Origin: Microbacterium tenebrionis
GTDB lineage: Bacteria > Actinomycetota > Actinomycetes > Actinomycetales > Microbacteriaceae
Reading direction: 5' to 3'
NCBI RefSeq assembly: GCF_903645325.1
Contig: NZ_CAHJXQ010000002.1
Location: 248,001-312,000 of the forward strand
Length of the DNA stretch: 64,000 nt
The notes beneath the pieces were generated by a model, which did not search any database, was not told where the DNA came from, and was given only the letters and a program-made list of their open reading frames with translations. Positions 36,440 to 45,253 of the stretch are shown here, in pieces. Numbering within the stretch: position 1 is the stretch's first letter; each line of letters starts with the position of its first letter. The position numbers and the translations under genes were made by a program.

Positions 36440-37701
36440 CGCGCACCCCCTGCGGTCAGTTCGTCATCGGCATCCTGGGTGCGCCAGTCGTCGGGCAGCA
36501 GGTAGTCGAGCACATCGTCGATGCTGACGACGCCGACCAGACGCCCCGCCGCGTCGACGACGGGGAGCGAGACGAGGTCGTAGCTCGCCAGCAGCCGGGC
36601 GGTCTCCGCGGCGGAGGCCGCCACCGAGATCGGCTCCATCGTCTCGTCGACGATCGCGCCGAGACGTTCATGGGGCGGGTAGCGCAGCATCCGCTGGAAG
36701 TGCACGACGCCGAGCAGACGCCCGGTGGGCGTCTCGAACGGCGGCAGCGTGACGAAGACGGCCGCGGCCAGTGCGGGATGCAGCTCGTGGCGACGGATCA
36801 GGGCGAGGGCCTCGGCGACCGTCGCATCGGCAGACAGCACGATCGGCTCCGTCGTCATGAGGCCGCCCGCGGTGTCCGGTCCGTAGCTCAGCAGCGTCCT
36901 GACGTCCTCCGCTTCCTCCGGCTCCATCAGATCGAGCAGCTGCTCGAGCCGCTTCTCGGGGAGCTGGGCGAGGAGGTCGGCCGCGTCGTCCGGTTCCATG
37001 TGATCGAGGATGTCGGCCGCGCGCTCGTCGCCGAGGCCGTCGAGGATGTGCACCTGATCCTCTTCCGGCATCTCCTCGAGGGCGTCCGCGAGGCGGTCGT
37101 CGGAGAGCTCCTCGGCGACCTCGATGAGTCGCTGCTGAGGAAGGTCGAGGAGGGTCGTGGCGAGGTCGGCGGCGTGCAGCTCGGAGTACGAGGCCACGAG
37201 CTGCTCCGCCGACTGCGACTCGCCCGGTGTGTGCTTCTCGGTCACCTCGTTCCAGGCGGCGAACGTCGTCGGCCCCTTCGCGAAGGGGGACGCGCTCGTC
37301 TTGGGCTTGCGCAGGAAGAGCTGGTTGACGCTCCATTCGCCGAGCCGGTTCGGTTCGATGGCGACGTCCTCGATGACCGCGCTCCCGCTGCCGTCGACGA
37401 GCTCGACGCGGCGGCCCAGCAGCTCGGCGAGCACGCGCACCTCGCCCGGGCGGGGCTGGAAGCGGCGCACGTTGATGAGACCCGTGGTCAGGACCTGACC
37501 GGCACGGATCGACGTGACCCTGCCGATCGACATGAACACGTGACGGCGGCCGGGGATCTCCACGACCAGCCCGATCACGCGGGGCGAAGCCGAACTTCGG
37601 TACACGATGACGACATCCCGGACCTTGCCGAGCCGGTCGCCCACGGGGTCGAAGACGGCGCAGCCGGCCAGGCGCGCGACGAAAACCCGTTGTGTGCTCA
37701 C
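36436..37701 (-). CDS. MgtE-N and CBS domain protein
   Basis: 421 residues without membrane helices: an N-terminal PRC-barrel-like part, the MgtE-N superhelix (about 160-260: DRLADALEEMPEEDQVHILDGL, EPDDAADLLAQLPEKRLEQLLD) and two CBS repeats. The channel part of MgtE is absent, so this is a cytosolic sensor. It may bind Mg2+ or nucleotides and regulate a transporter encoded elsewhere. I chose GTG 37701, with TACGCT 6 nt upstream. It heads the operon with DUF1003 and mrp. Confidence 0.88.
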   Translation of the reverse strand: MSTQRVFVARLAGCAVFDPVGDRLGKVRDVVIVYRSSASPRVIGLVVEIPGRRHVFMSIGRVTSIRAGQVLTTGLINVRRFQPRPGEVRVLAELLGRRVELVDGSGSAVIEDVAIEPNRLGEWSVNQLFLRKPKTSASPFAKGPTTFAAWNEVTEKHTPGESQSAEQLVASYSELHAADLATTLLDLPQQRLIEVAEELSDDRLADALEEMPEEDQVHILDGLGDERAADILDHMEPDDAADLLAQLPEKRLEQLLDLMEPEEAEDVRTLLSYGPDTAGGLMTTEPIVLSADATVAEALALIRRHELHPALAAAVFVTLPPFETPTGRLLGVVHFQRMLRYPPHERLGAIVDETMEPISVAASAAETARLLASYDLVSLPVVDAAGRLVGVVSIDDVLDYLLPDDWRTQDADDELTAGGAR

Positions 37702-37707
37702 GCGTCC

Positions 37708-37713
37708 AGCGTA
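37708..37713 (-). promoter_or_regulatory. Candidate -10 box of the MgtE-N/CBS operon
   Basis: Minus-strand TACGCT, 6 nt before GTG 37701; leaderless layout. Confidence 0.45.
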
Positions 37714-37756
37714 GTCCGCGCGACCCGGATCTCGGCTCCTGCAGAGGCGTGCGTGG

Positions 37757-37762
37757 AACAAT
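37757..37762 (+). promoter_or_regulatory. Candidate -10 box of the stress-protein-like gene
   Basis: AACAAT, 6 nt before ATG 37769. Confidence 0.35.
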
Positions 37763-37768
37763 GGGCGG

Positions 37769-38509
37769 ATGAGCATGTTGAACCGTCCAGCCACCGGCAC
37801 CGCTGTCGGCGAGACCGTCGCATCGGTCCGCGAATACGAGGCCGCCCAGAAGACGGTGTCGAAGCTGATCGCCGCCGAGGTGCCCGCCCGCGACATCGCG
37901 ATCGTCGGGCAGTCCGTCCGCACGATCGAGCGGGTCACCGGACGCCTCGGCTACGCGGCGGCGGCCCGGTCGGGAGCCGTCAACGGCGTGCTCATCGGCC
38001 TGCTGCTCTCGGCGATCCTCGTGATCGGGAACCCGGATGCCCCGATCCAGCTGTTCGTCGGGTTCGTGTTCATCGGCGTCGCGCTGGGCATGATCCTCAG
38101 CCTCGTCACCTACGCGATCGTCCGACGCCGGCGCGACTTCGCGAGCGTCACCCAGCTCGCCGCCGACCACTACGAGGTCACCGTCATGCCGGCGTCCCTC
38201 GCGAAGGCCCGCGAGGCCCTCGGCACCGGCCAGCGCACCGAGGTCGTGCGACCCCCGGTCGATCTGGACGAGCCGCCGCGCTACGGCGAACGCGTCGCCC
38301 CTGGCACGGATGCCGCCGCCGCGGCCCAGCAGAGTCCGGCCGGGCACGTTATTCCGCCGCGACCGGCCGACCCGCGCCCTGCAGACACACGCGCTGCCGA
38401 CGCGAAGCCGCGGTACGGCGAGCGAGTCGAAGCGAAGGAGAACGCCGGCGACGAGCAGCCGGACGCCGCGGCGGACGCGCCCGGCGAGAAGCGCGACGAC
38501 GCGAGCTGA
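37769..38509 (+). CDS. General stress protein 17M-like membrane protein
   Basis: 246 residues. The N-terminal part (ASVREYEAAQKTVSKLIAAE, ARDIAIVGQSVRTIERVTGRL) is the YflT/GSP17M-type domain. Two helices follow (about 72-90 and 97-115), then a disordered Pro/Ala/Asp-rich tail with PPRYGERV and KPRYGERV repeated about 40 residues apart. Role in stress is inferred from the family name only. It ends one base before the hydrolase start. Confidence 0.82.
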   Translation: MSMLNRPATGTAVGETVASVREYEAAQKTVSKLIAAEVPARDIAIVGQSVRTIERVTGRLGYAAAARSGAVNGVLIGLLLSAILVIGNPDAPIQLFVGFVFIGVALGMILSLVTYAIVRRRRDFASVTQLAADHYEVTVMPASLAKAREALGTGQRTEVVRPPVDLDEPPRYGERVAPGTDAAAAAQQSPAGHVIPPRPADPRPADTRAADAKPRYGERVEAKENAGDEQPDAAADAPGEKRDDAS

Positions 38510-38510
38510 C

Positions 38511-39155
38511 GTGGGCTTCGACGTCGAGCTGCCCCAGAGCACCGTCACCGTCAGCGCCGCATGGGGCGACGGAGACGGCAGAGGGACGATCGTCGTCGCG
38601 CATGGCGCCGGGGCCGGGATGGAGCATCCGTTCCTCGTCGGCTTCACCGACGCGCTGAACGCAGTCGGATTCTCGACGATGAGATTCAATTTTCCCTACC
38701 GGGAGCAGGGCAGGCGGATGCCGGGGCCTGCGGCCCATGCGACCGTCACCTGGCGCGCAGCGGTCGCGCATGCCCGAGAGATGTCCGCGGGCCCGATCTG
38801 GGCGACGGGCAAGTCGTACGGCGGCCGGATGGCGTCGATGGCCGTCGCTGAGGGGCTCGACGTCGACGGACTGATCTATCTCGGATACCCGCTGCATCCG
38901 CCGGGGCAGCCCGAGAAGCTCCGGGCCGAGCACCTGCCGTCGATCGCCGCGCCGCAACTTTTCATCGAAGGGACGAACGACCCGTTCGTGCAGCCGATCG
39001 CGCAGTTCGAGCAGGTCGTCGCGACGTGTCAGGACGCGCGCATCGCGTGGATCGAGGGCGGCGGCCACTCATTCGAGGTGAAGGGACGAAAGCGTCCCGC
39101 CGATGAGATCGGCGCATCCCTCTCCCCGCTCGTGGCGGAGTTCGCCACTCGCTGA
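38511..39155 (+). CDS. Alpha/beta-hydrolase of the KANL3/Tex30-like group
   Basis: 214 residues. Landmarks: VAHGAGAGMEHPFL (oxyanion region), FNFPYREQGRRMPG, nucleophile elbow GKSYGGRMAS, LGYPLHPPGQPEKLRAEHL, then FIEGTNDPF and the catalytic His in EGGGHSF. A cytosolic esterase or hydrolase of unknown substrate. GTG 38511 starts one base after the upstream stop. Confidence 0.87.
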   Translation: MGFDVELPQSTVTVSAAWGDGDGRGTIVVAHGAGAGMEHPFLVGFTDALNAVGFSTMRFNFPYREQGRRMPGPAAHATVTWRAAVAHAREMSAGPIWATGKSYGGRMASMAVAEGLDVDGLIYLGYPLHPPGQPEKLRAEHLPSIAAPQLFIEGTNDPFVQPIAQFEQVVATCQDARIAWIEGGGHSFEVKGRKRPADEIGASLSPLVAEFATR

Positions 39156-39167
39156 CCCGCCGGATCC

Positions 39168-39776
39168 TCAGCGGTGCTGCCAGCGGAACAGCAGCAGTCG
39201 CAGCGCAACGCCGATCTTCATCGGCACGATCTCGCCGAACCGGTGCTCATCGGCGCGCACGAGTCGATCCGCCAGATCGGGCCGCTGCTGGCGGAGGTAC
39301 TCGCGGGCGACCTCGGCGTGCGGCGAGTTCGACACGATCTTGATGACGTCGGCGTGCTCGATCAGGGGGATCGCGTTCTCGATGTTCTCCCACGTCGACC
39401 GGCTGTTCGGTTCGAGCACGATCGCGCCGGTGTAGTCCAGCTCGTCACGGGCGTAGCGCTCCATGATGACGGCCTCTGGCGTGTCGCCCTCCACGGTTCC
39501 GCCGCACAGGACGACCGTGGTGTCGGCTTCGCGATCGATCGAGCGGATGCCGGCCCGCACCCGGTACCTGTTGACGAGGTTCGCCCGCTCGCCGGCGTTG
39601 CCGTATCCGAGCACGACCACGGCCTCCGTGACGAGGGATCCGCTCGCGGTGCGCGCGGGGGCGACCGACCGCGTACTCGATCGCCAGTTCACGAACTCCG
39701 CCCACGCGGCGACCGCCGTGTACGCCGCGAAGCCCGTCCAGAACAGCCGGCGTGCGAGGCTTCCGGACCGGTTCAC
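39168..39776 (-). CDS. YdcF/SanA-like DUF218 protein
   Basis: 202 residues: an N-terminal helix (about 10-28) and a DUF218 domain with EAVVVLGYGNAGERANLVNRY, VLCGGTVEGDTPEAVIMERYA, EPNSRSTWENI and IVSNSPHAEVA. The family is linked to envelope permeability or DNA/nucleotide binding; the activity is unknown. GTG 39776 with GGAGGA upstream; 13 bp behind the peptidase gene, likely one operon. Confidence 0.85.
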   Translation of the reverse strand: MNRSGSLARRLFWTGFAAYTAVAAWAEFVNWRSSTRSVAPARTASGSLVTEAVVVLGYGNAGERANLVNRYRVRAGIRSIDREADTTVVLCGGTVEGDTPEAVIMERYARDELDYTGAIVLEPNSRSTWENIENAIPLIEHADVIKIVSNSPHAEVAREYLRQQRPDLADRLVRADEHRFGEIVPMKIGVALRLLLFRWQHR

Positions 39777-39789
39777 TCCTCCGGGCGCG

Positions 39790-41187
39790 TCATCCCTGCG
39801 AGCCGCGCGCGATCCACGCCTCGATCTCGTCGGCCGTCCGCGGAATGTCCGCCGAGAGGTTCACCGGGCCGTCTGCGGTCATGAGGATGTCGTCCTCGAT
39901 GCGCACGCCGATGCCGCGGAACTCCTCGGGAACCGTCAGGTCGTCGATCTGGAAGTACAGGCCGGGCTCGATCGTGAAGACCATGCCGGCCTCCAGGACG
40001 CCGTCGTAGTACATCTCGCGCCGCGCCTGCGCGCAGTCGTGCACGTCGATGCCGAGGTGGTGGCTCGTGCCGTGCACCATGTAGCGGCGGTGCTGCCCGC
40101 CGGCGTCGGCATCGAGGGCCTCCTCGGCGGTGACCGGGAGCAGACCCCACTCGGCGGTGCGCTTCGCGATCACGGCCATCGCGGCCTCGTGCACCTCGCG
40201 GAAGCGCACACCGGGTCGTGCCGCGGCGAACGCGGCGTCTGCGGCCTCGAGGACCGTCTCGTACACGCGGCGCTGCACGTCCGAGAACGTGCCGTTCACG
40301 GGGAGGGTCCTCGTGACGTCGGCCGTGTACAGGCTGTCGGCCTCGACGCCGGCATCCACGAGGATGAGGTCGCCGGGAAGAACCGTGCCGTCGTTGCGCG
40401 TCCAGTGCAGGTAGCACGCGTGCGGGCCGGATGCCGCGATCGTGTCGTAGCCCTCGCCGTTGCCGTCCTCGCGGGCCCGTCGGTGGAACACGCCCTCCAC
40501 GACCCGCTCGCCGCGCGCATGCCGCGTCGCGTCGGGGAGCGCCGCGATGATGTCGTCGAACCCGCGTGCGGTGATCTCCACGGCGCGGCGCATCTCGTCG
40601 ATCTCGTACTCGTCCTTGATGAGACGCAGCTCCGACACGAAGCGGGCGAGCTCGTCGTCGGCCAGGGTCACGTCGTCATCGGCGGCGCTGAACGCCTCGA
40701 GGTGGTCGGTCGCCACGGCGAGGTCCGCCGCGACGCCGGCGAGGGACGGACGCGGTCCGATCCAGAACTCGCCGATCGTGGCATCCGCATAGAACTCCGT
40801 CGTCGTGCGGTCGGCGCGCTCGCGGAAGTACAGCGTGACGTCGTGCCCGGATTCCGCCGGCTCGAACACGAGCACGGAGTCCGGCTCGGAGTCGATCGCC
40901 CAGCCGGTCAGGTGCGCGAAGGCCGAGTGCGCGCGGAACGGGTAGTCGGTGTCATTGCTGCGCTGCTTGAAAGAACCGGCCTCGATCACGAGGCGCTTGC
41001 CGGGGAACGCGGCCGACACGGCATCGCGCCGGGCCGCGGCGTACGCGGCCTGCGGGCGAGCGGCCGGCAGCGACTCGGGGCGCTCGGCCCAGCCGGTCGA
41101 GATCGTGTCCAGGAATCCGCGCGGGAACGGCTGCTTGCGGTTCGTGACGGGGGCTTCTTCGATCGTCTCGTTCTCTGCGGTGCTCAT
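39790..41187 (-). CDS. pepP: Xaa-Pro aminopeptidase (PepP type)
   Basis: M24B metallopeptidase of 465 residues that removes N-terminal residues before proline. An N-terminal creatinase-type domain precedes the pita-bread domain, whose metal ligands are visible: Asp in LVDAGVEADSLY and TADVTRT, His in GTSHHLGIDVHD, Glu in FTIEPGLYF and GVRIEDDILMT. ATG 41187 has GAGACT 6 nt upstream. Divergent from the DUF3054 gene. Confidence 0.93.
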   Translation of the reverse strand: MSTAENETIEEAPVTNRKQPFPRGFLDTISTGWAERPESLPAARPQAAYAAARRDAVSAAFPGKRLVIEAGSFKQRSNDTDYPFRAHSAFAHLTGWAIDSEPDSVLVFEPAESGHDVTLYFRERADRTTTEFYADATIGEFWIGPRPSLAGVAADLAVATDHLEAFSAADDDVTLADDELARFVSELRLIKDEYEIDEMRRAVEITARGFDDIIAALPDATRHARGERVVEGVFHRRAREDGNGEGYDTIAASGPHACYLHWTRNDGTVLPGDLILVDAGVEADSLYTADVTRTLPVNGTFSDVQRRVYETVLEAADAAFAAARPGVRFREVHEAAMAVIAKRTAEWGLLPVTAEEALDADAGGQHRRYMVHGTSHHLGIDVHDCAQARREMYYDGVLEAGMVFTIEPGLYFQIDDLTVPEEFRGIGVRIEDDILMTADGPVNLSADIPRTADEIEAWIARGSQG

Positions 41188-41193
41188 CCATCC

Positions 41194-41199
41194 AGTCTC
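41194..41199 (-). promoter_or_regulatory. Candidate -10 box of pepP
   Basis: Minus-strand GAGACT, 6 nt before ATG 41187; a weak match but the same spacing as elsewhere. Confidence 0.3.
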
Positions 41200-41210
41200 T
41201 CACCCCTTTG

Positions 41211-41216
41211 TAGGCT
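41211..41216 (+). promoter_or_regulatory. Candidate -10 box of the DUF3054 gene
   Basis: TAGGCT, 7 nt before GTG 41224; leaderless layout. Confidence 0.45.
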
Positions 41217-41223
41217 GGGGAAT

Positions 41224-41586
41224 GTGGTGATCCTCATCGATCTGGTGCTCGTGGTCGTCTTCTGCGCGATCGGACGGCTCTCGCATGCCGAGGGAATCTT
41301 CGGGGATCTGCCGGGAACGCTGAACACCGTCTGGCCGTTCGTCGTCGCCCTGCTCGTCGCACACGGCGCGCTGCTGCTGCGCCGGGCGCACGCCGAGCGG
41401 ATGCTGCCGGGGCTCGTCGTCTGGGCCGTGACTGTTGCCGGCGGCCTGCTGCTGCGCGCAGCGAGCGGTCAGGGCACGGCGGTGCCGTTCATCATCGTCG
41501 CCGCCCTCACGCTGGCGCTGTTCCTGCTCGGCTGGCGCGCTGTGGTCGCGCTCGTGCGGCGATCACGGACGGGTTCGGGTCGCTGA
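41224..41586 (+). CDS. DUF3054 membrane protein
   Basis: 120 residues, four helices, with the family start LIDLVLVVVFCAIGRLSHAEG and the end FIIVAALTLALFLLGWRAV. Function unknown. GTG at 41224 or 41227; the TAGGCT hexamer favours 41224. Converges on the phosphatase gene with only 4 bp between. Confidence 0.85.
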   Translation: MVILIDLVLVVVFCAIGRLSHAEGIFGDLPGTLNTVWPFVVALLVAHGALLLRRAHAERMLPGLVVWAVTVAGGLLLRAASGQGTAVPFIIVAALTLALFLLGWRAVVALVRRSRTGSGR

Positions 41587-41590
41587 ACGC

Positions 41591-42610
41591 TCAGTCGGCG
41601 ACCGGGTCGAGCTGCACGACGAGCGCGCGGTGGTCGGAACCGGCGGCATCCAGCACGAGCGAGCCGGTCGGGTTCCAGTTCTGCGTCGCCATCACATGGT
41701 CGATCGGGGCGCCGATGAGCTCGGGATAGTCCGCGGGCCATGTGCCGGTGATCCCGGTGCCGGTGCGTGACGCGGCGTCGCGACAGTAGCCCATGTCGCC
41801 CCCGCCGACGCCGAGGGCGGCCATGTGGTCGAGGGTCGCATTGAAGTCGCCGGCGATGATGAAGTCACCCTGTGGGCACTGGTCGGCGATCCACTCCAGG
41901 TCGGACTGCCAGCGCTCCATCGCCTCGACGCGCGGTGCCACAGCGTGCACGGCGACGATCGTGGGGCCGGAGCCGCTCACCGGCATGATGACCGCACTGG
42001 GAACGGAGCTGGTGTTGCTGCTGCCGTCCTCGGACGACTGGATCACCGAGTAGTCGCCGAGGTCGGGGGAGATGAGGATCGTCGTCTCCCAGGCCTGCGG
42101 GCCGTTCTCGACGTCGCCGAACTGCACGTGATGCACCCACATCGGATGCCCCTGCTCGCGCAGCATGACGGCGATGCGCTCACCGACGGACTCCGCCGTC
42201 TCCGGCAGGGTCACGACGTCGACCTCGCGGGTGAGGATGGCATCGGCGATCGTCTCGGCCGAGACGGCCTCGCCTGCGGTGTTCCAGGTGAGCACCCGCA
42301 CGCTCGCATCGGTCTTCTCGGGCAGCGAACCCGTCCCGAAGCCGCGCATCGCGCCGATAGCTCCCGTGGCGGCAGCGCCCACGAGCGCGACGATGAGGAT
42401 GGATGCCGCGAACCCGCGAAGTGGCCGGGCGAACAGCATGAGCAGCGACAGCACCGCGATCGCCAGGAAGGCGGCGAGGACGACACCGCGGACGGCGACG
42501 ATCTGAGCGAACGGGAAGGTCTGCTCGAGCTGGAAGAACTGCGGCCAGACGACGATCGCCGTCGCGATCGCGAACAGCACCGTGAGGAGGATTCCCAGCA
42601 GTCGAAGCAT
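41591..42610 (-). CDS. Membrane-anchored endonuclease/exonuclease/phosphatase family protein
   Basis: 339 residues: three N-terminal helices (about 1-21, 33-55, 60-80) and an extracytoplasmic EEP domain with RVLTWNTAGE, DVVTLPET, FIIAGDFNATLDH and AGSDHRALVVQL, carrying the Asn, Glu, Asp and His of the metal site. It probably cleaves a phosphodiester outside the membrane (nucleic acid, lipid or sugar phosphate). ATG 42610 has TAGGCT 7 nt upstream; GTG 42616 is possible but leaves no room for it. Confidence 0.85.
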   Translation of the reverse strand: MLRLLGILLTVLFAIATAIVVWPQFFQLEQTFPFAQIVAVRGVVLAAFLAIAVLSLLMLFARPLRGFAASILIVALVGAAATGAIGAMRGFGTGSLPEKTDASVRVLTWNTAGEAVSAETIADAILTREVDVVTLPETAESVGERIAVMLREQGHPMWVHHVQFGDVENGPQAWETTILISPDLGDYSVIQSSEDGSSNTSSVPSAVIMPVSGSGPTIVAVHAVAPRVEAMERWQSDLEWIADQCPQGDFIIAGDFNATLDHMAALGVGGGDMGYCRDAASRTGTGITGTWPADYPELIGAPIDHVMATQNWNPTGSLVLDAAGSDHRALVVQLDPVAD

Positions 42611-42617
42611 CCTCACG

Positions 42618-42623
42618 AGCCTA
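42618..42623 (-). promoter_or_regulatory. Candidate -10 box of the EEP-family gene
   Basis: Minus-strand TAGGCT, 7 nt before ATG 42610. Confidence 0.45.
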
Positions 42624-42683
42624 CGGGCGCACGCTGTGAATCGCCTGCCGCGTCGCCGCCGCGCCGTCGACTCGGTCCCGCAG

Positions 42684-42689
42684 TAGTGT
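42684..42689 (+). promoter_or_regulatory. Candidate -10 box of the PHP gene
   Basis: TAGTGT, 6 nt before ATG 42696. Confidence 0.4.
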
Positions 42690-42695
42690 CGAGTC

Positions 42696-43565
42696 ATGAC
42701 CGACGCCGGCAGCTTCGCGGGGCCGAGTGACCTGCACCTGCACTCCAATCACTCCGACGGCACCGAGAACCCGGGTCAGGTCGTCCGCCAGGCCCACGTG
42801 CACGGCATCCGCACGCTCGCCCTCACCGATCACGACCGCACGACGGGGTGGGACGAAGCCGCCAGCACGGCGGGAGCACTGGGCATGACGTTCATTCCCG
42901 GCATGGAGCTGTCGGCCAAGCACCAGTGGCGGAGTGTCCACGTGCTCGGCTACCTGTTCGACCCCGAGGACGCGGCGCTGCGCGCCGAGACCGAGCGGAT
43001 CCGCGATGACAGGGTCGGTCGCGCGGAGCGGATCGTGCGCAACATCGGCCGCGACTACGCCCTGACCTGGGCCGACGTTCTCGAGCAGACGACCGCGGAT
43101 GCCACGGTGGGACGCCCCCACATCGCCGACGCCCTCGTGGCGCAGGGCATCGTGCGCGACCGCTCGGAGGCGTTCGACGGGATCCTGCACCCGCGCGAGG
43201 GGTACTACGAGCCGCACTACGCGCCCGACCCGCTCACCGCCGTCCGGCTGATCACGGATGCCGGGGGAGTGGCGATCATCGCGCACCCGGTCACGGCCGG
43301 TCGCGACAGGATGATGCCGCTCGCGTTCATCGAGGAGCTCATCGCCGCAGGGCTCGGCGGATTCGAGATCGATCATCGCGAGAACACCGAGTCCGGCAAG
43401 CGCACTCTGCGCGCGCTCGCCGCGAAGCACGACCTGATCGTCACCGGGTCGAGCGACTATCACGGTGCCGGCAAGCCGAACCGGCCGGGCGAGAACACCA
43501 CGAGCGACGAGATGGTCGCCCGCATCATCGACGCGGCGACGGGGACGAGTCCGCGTCGCCCCTGA
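42696..43565 (+). CDS. PHP-domain phosphoesterase (TrpH/RNase AM-like)
   Basis: 289 residues with the PHP metal motifs DLHLHSNHSDGTENPGQVV, LTDHDRTTGWDEA, GMELSA, IIAHPV and GSSDYHGAGK. Related proteins remove 5' nucleotides or hydrolyse 3',5'-bisphosphonucleotides; the exact substrate is unknown. Ends 1 bp before the stop of the convergent helicase gene. Confidence 0.88.
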   Translation: MTDAGSFAGPSDLHLHSNHSDGTENPGQVVRQAHVHGIRTLALTDHDRTTGWDEAASTAGALGMTFIPGMELSAKHQWRSVHVLGYLFDPEDAALRAETERIRDDRVGRAERIVRNIGRDYALTWADVLEQTTADATVGRPHIADALVAQGIVRDRSEAFDGILHPREGYYEPHYAPDPLTAVRLITDAGGVAIIAHPVTAGRDRMMPLAFIEELIAAGLGGFEIDHRENTESGKRTLRALAAKHDLIVTGSSDYHGAGKPNRPGENTTSDEMVARIIDAATGTSPRRP

Positions 43566-43566
43566 C

Positions 43567-45084
43567 TCAGGCGCCGGCCGGTGCGGCTCCGCCGGAGCGA
43601 CGACGACGGCGACGGCGCTGCGGGGCCGGCTTGCCGTCGCGGTGCTCGCCCGTGACGTCGCCGTCGTGCGTGCCTGCGCCCTCGGCGTCGCGGTCGGTCG
43701 CAGGTGCCGATGCGGCTCCGGTGGCGGCGGTCTCCGCGCCTTCGGTGAAGGTCGAGCCGACCCCGCCGCCCGATCCGCCGCGGCGGCGACGCCGGCGACG
43801 CTTCGTGGTGCCCTCGTCCGTGCCCTCTGCGGCGGCATCCGCCGCCTTCTGCGGCTGGCGCTGGCGACGCTCGGAGGCGGGCTTGTCGGCCTTCGGCGCT
43901 GTCGTCAGCCGTCCCTTCGTGCCCTCGGGGATGTTGAGGTCGGTGTACAGGTGCGGGCTCGACGAGTACGTCTCGACGGGCTCGGGCTGGCCGAATTCCA
44001 GCGCGCGGTTGATGAGGGCCCACTTGTGCAGGTCCTCCCAGTCGACGAACGTGACCGCGATGCCCGTCTTGCCCGCGCGGCCGGTGCGACCGGCGCGGTG
44101 CAGGTACGTCTTCTCCTCGTCGGGGATGGTGTGGTTGATCACGTGCGTGACGTCGTCGACGTCGATGCCGCGGGCGGCGACGTCGGTGGCGACCAGGACG
44201 TCGCGCTTGCCCGCCTTGAACGCGGCCATCGAGCGCTCGCGCTGCTCCTGCCCCATATCGCCGTGCACGCCGCCGACGTTGAACCCGCGGTCGCCGAGCT
44301 CGTCGACGAGCTTCTGCGCCGCGCGCTTGGTGCGCGTGAAGATGACGGTTTTGCCGCGGCCCTCGGCCTGCAGGATGCGGGCGATGACCTCGTCCTTGTC
44401 GAGCGAGTGCGCCCGGTAGACCAGGTGCTTGATGTTCGCCTGCGTGAGGCCCTCGTCGGGGTCGTTCGCGCGGATGTGGATCGGGTTCGACATGAACCGG
44501 CGGGCGAGCGCGACGATCGGGCCGGGCATGGTCGCCGAGAACAGCTGCGTGTGGCGGACCGCCGGCACCTTCTGGAAGATCTTCTCGATATCGGCGAGGA
44601 AGCCGAGGTCGAGCATCTTGTCGGCTTCGTCGAGGACGACCTCGGTCGCGTTCGACAGGTCGAGCAGGCGCTGGCCGGCGAGGTCGATCAGGCGACCAGG
44701 GGTGCCGACGACGATCTGCGCGCCGGCCTTGAGCTGGTCGATCTGGCCCTCGTACGCCTTGCCGCCGTAGATCGCGACGACGCTCGTGGAGCGGTTCGAG
44801 GTCAGCAGGTCGATGTCCTCGTAGACCTGCACGGCGAGTTCGCGCGTCGGCACGACGATGAGCGCCTTGACCCCGGGCTCCGGGTCCTGGCCGAGGCGCT
44901 GGACGACGGGGATGCCGAAACCGAAGGTCTTGCCCGTTCCGGTCTTGGCCTGGCCGATGATGTCCTGGCCGGGAAGGCCGAGGGGGATGGTCTGCTCCTG
45001 GATGGGGAACGCGTCGACGATGCCCTTGGCGGCGAGTGCGTCGACGATGTCCTGATCGATGCCGAGATCAGCGAATGAAGTCAC
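43567..45084 (-). CDS. DEAD-box ATP-dependent RNA helicase
   Basis: 505 residues: Q motif FPIQEQTIPLGLPG, motif I AKTGTGKT, Ia PTRELAVQV, GG, TPGRL, DEADKMLD, SAT, and TDVAARGIDVDD with HRAGRTGRAG. The basic tail ([18 protein letters not shown]) probably binds RNA. In mycobacteria the equivalent neighbour of the ferritin-like gene is annotated rhlE. I prefer GTG 45084 (AGGAC upstream; product begins TSFADLGIDQD) to the longer 45162 start, which adds a non-conserved stretch. Confidence 0.93.
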   Translation of the reverse strand: MTSFADLGIDQDIVDALAAKGIVDAFPIQEQTIPLGLPGQDIIGQAKTGTGKTFGFGIPVVQRLGQDPEPGVKALIVVPTRELAVQVYEDIDLLTSNRSTSVVAIYGGKAYEGQIDQLKAGAQIVVGTPGRLIDLAGQRLLDLSNATEVVLDEADKMLDLGFLADIEKIFQKVPAVRHTQLFSATMPGPIVALARRFMSNPIHIRANDPDEGLTQANIKHLVYRAHSLDKDEVIARILQAEGRGKTVIFTRTKRAAQKLVDELGDRGFNVGGVHGDMGQEQRERSMAAFKAGKRDVLVATDVAARGIDVDDVTHVINHTIPDEEKTYLHRAGRTGRAGKTGIAVTFVDWEDLHKWALINRALEFGQPEPVETYSSSPHLYTDLNIPEGTKGRLTTAPKADKPASERRQRQPQKAADAAAEGTDEGTTKRRRRRRRGGSGGGVGSTFTEGAETAATGAASAPATDRDAEGAGTHDGDVTGEHRDGKPAPQRRRRRRRSGGAAPAGA

Positions 45085-45241
45085 TATGTCCTGTGTGCCT
45101 GTCCGGCGGCCCTCTACTGAAGCGGCCGCCACGTAACGGATCCACGCCGTCTCGTGTGCCACAGGCGCGGCGTCCTGCTCCGACGGCAGGACGCGTCCAG
45201 CCTACCGGAGGGGCGCCCGCAACGCCGATCCGAAGCGCGGG

Positions 45242-45247
45242 TAGTCT
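45242..45247 (+). promoter_or_regulatory. Candidate -10 box of the ferritin-like gene
   Basis: TAGTCT, 6 nt before GTG 45254. Confidence 0.45.
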
Positions 45248-45253
45248 GATCAC

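Noticed and set aside
34735..36446. DUF1003-Mrp fusion frame of 561 codons
   Set aside because: The N-terminal part is the out-of-frame reading of DUF1003; Mrp starts at ATG 35876 with its MIP18 domain.
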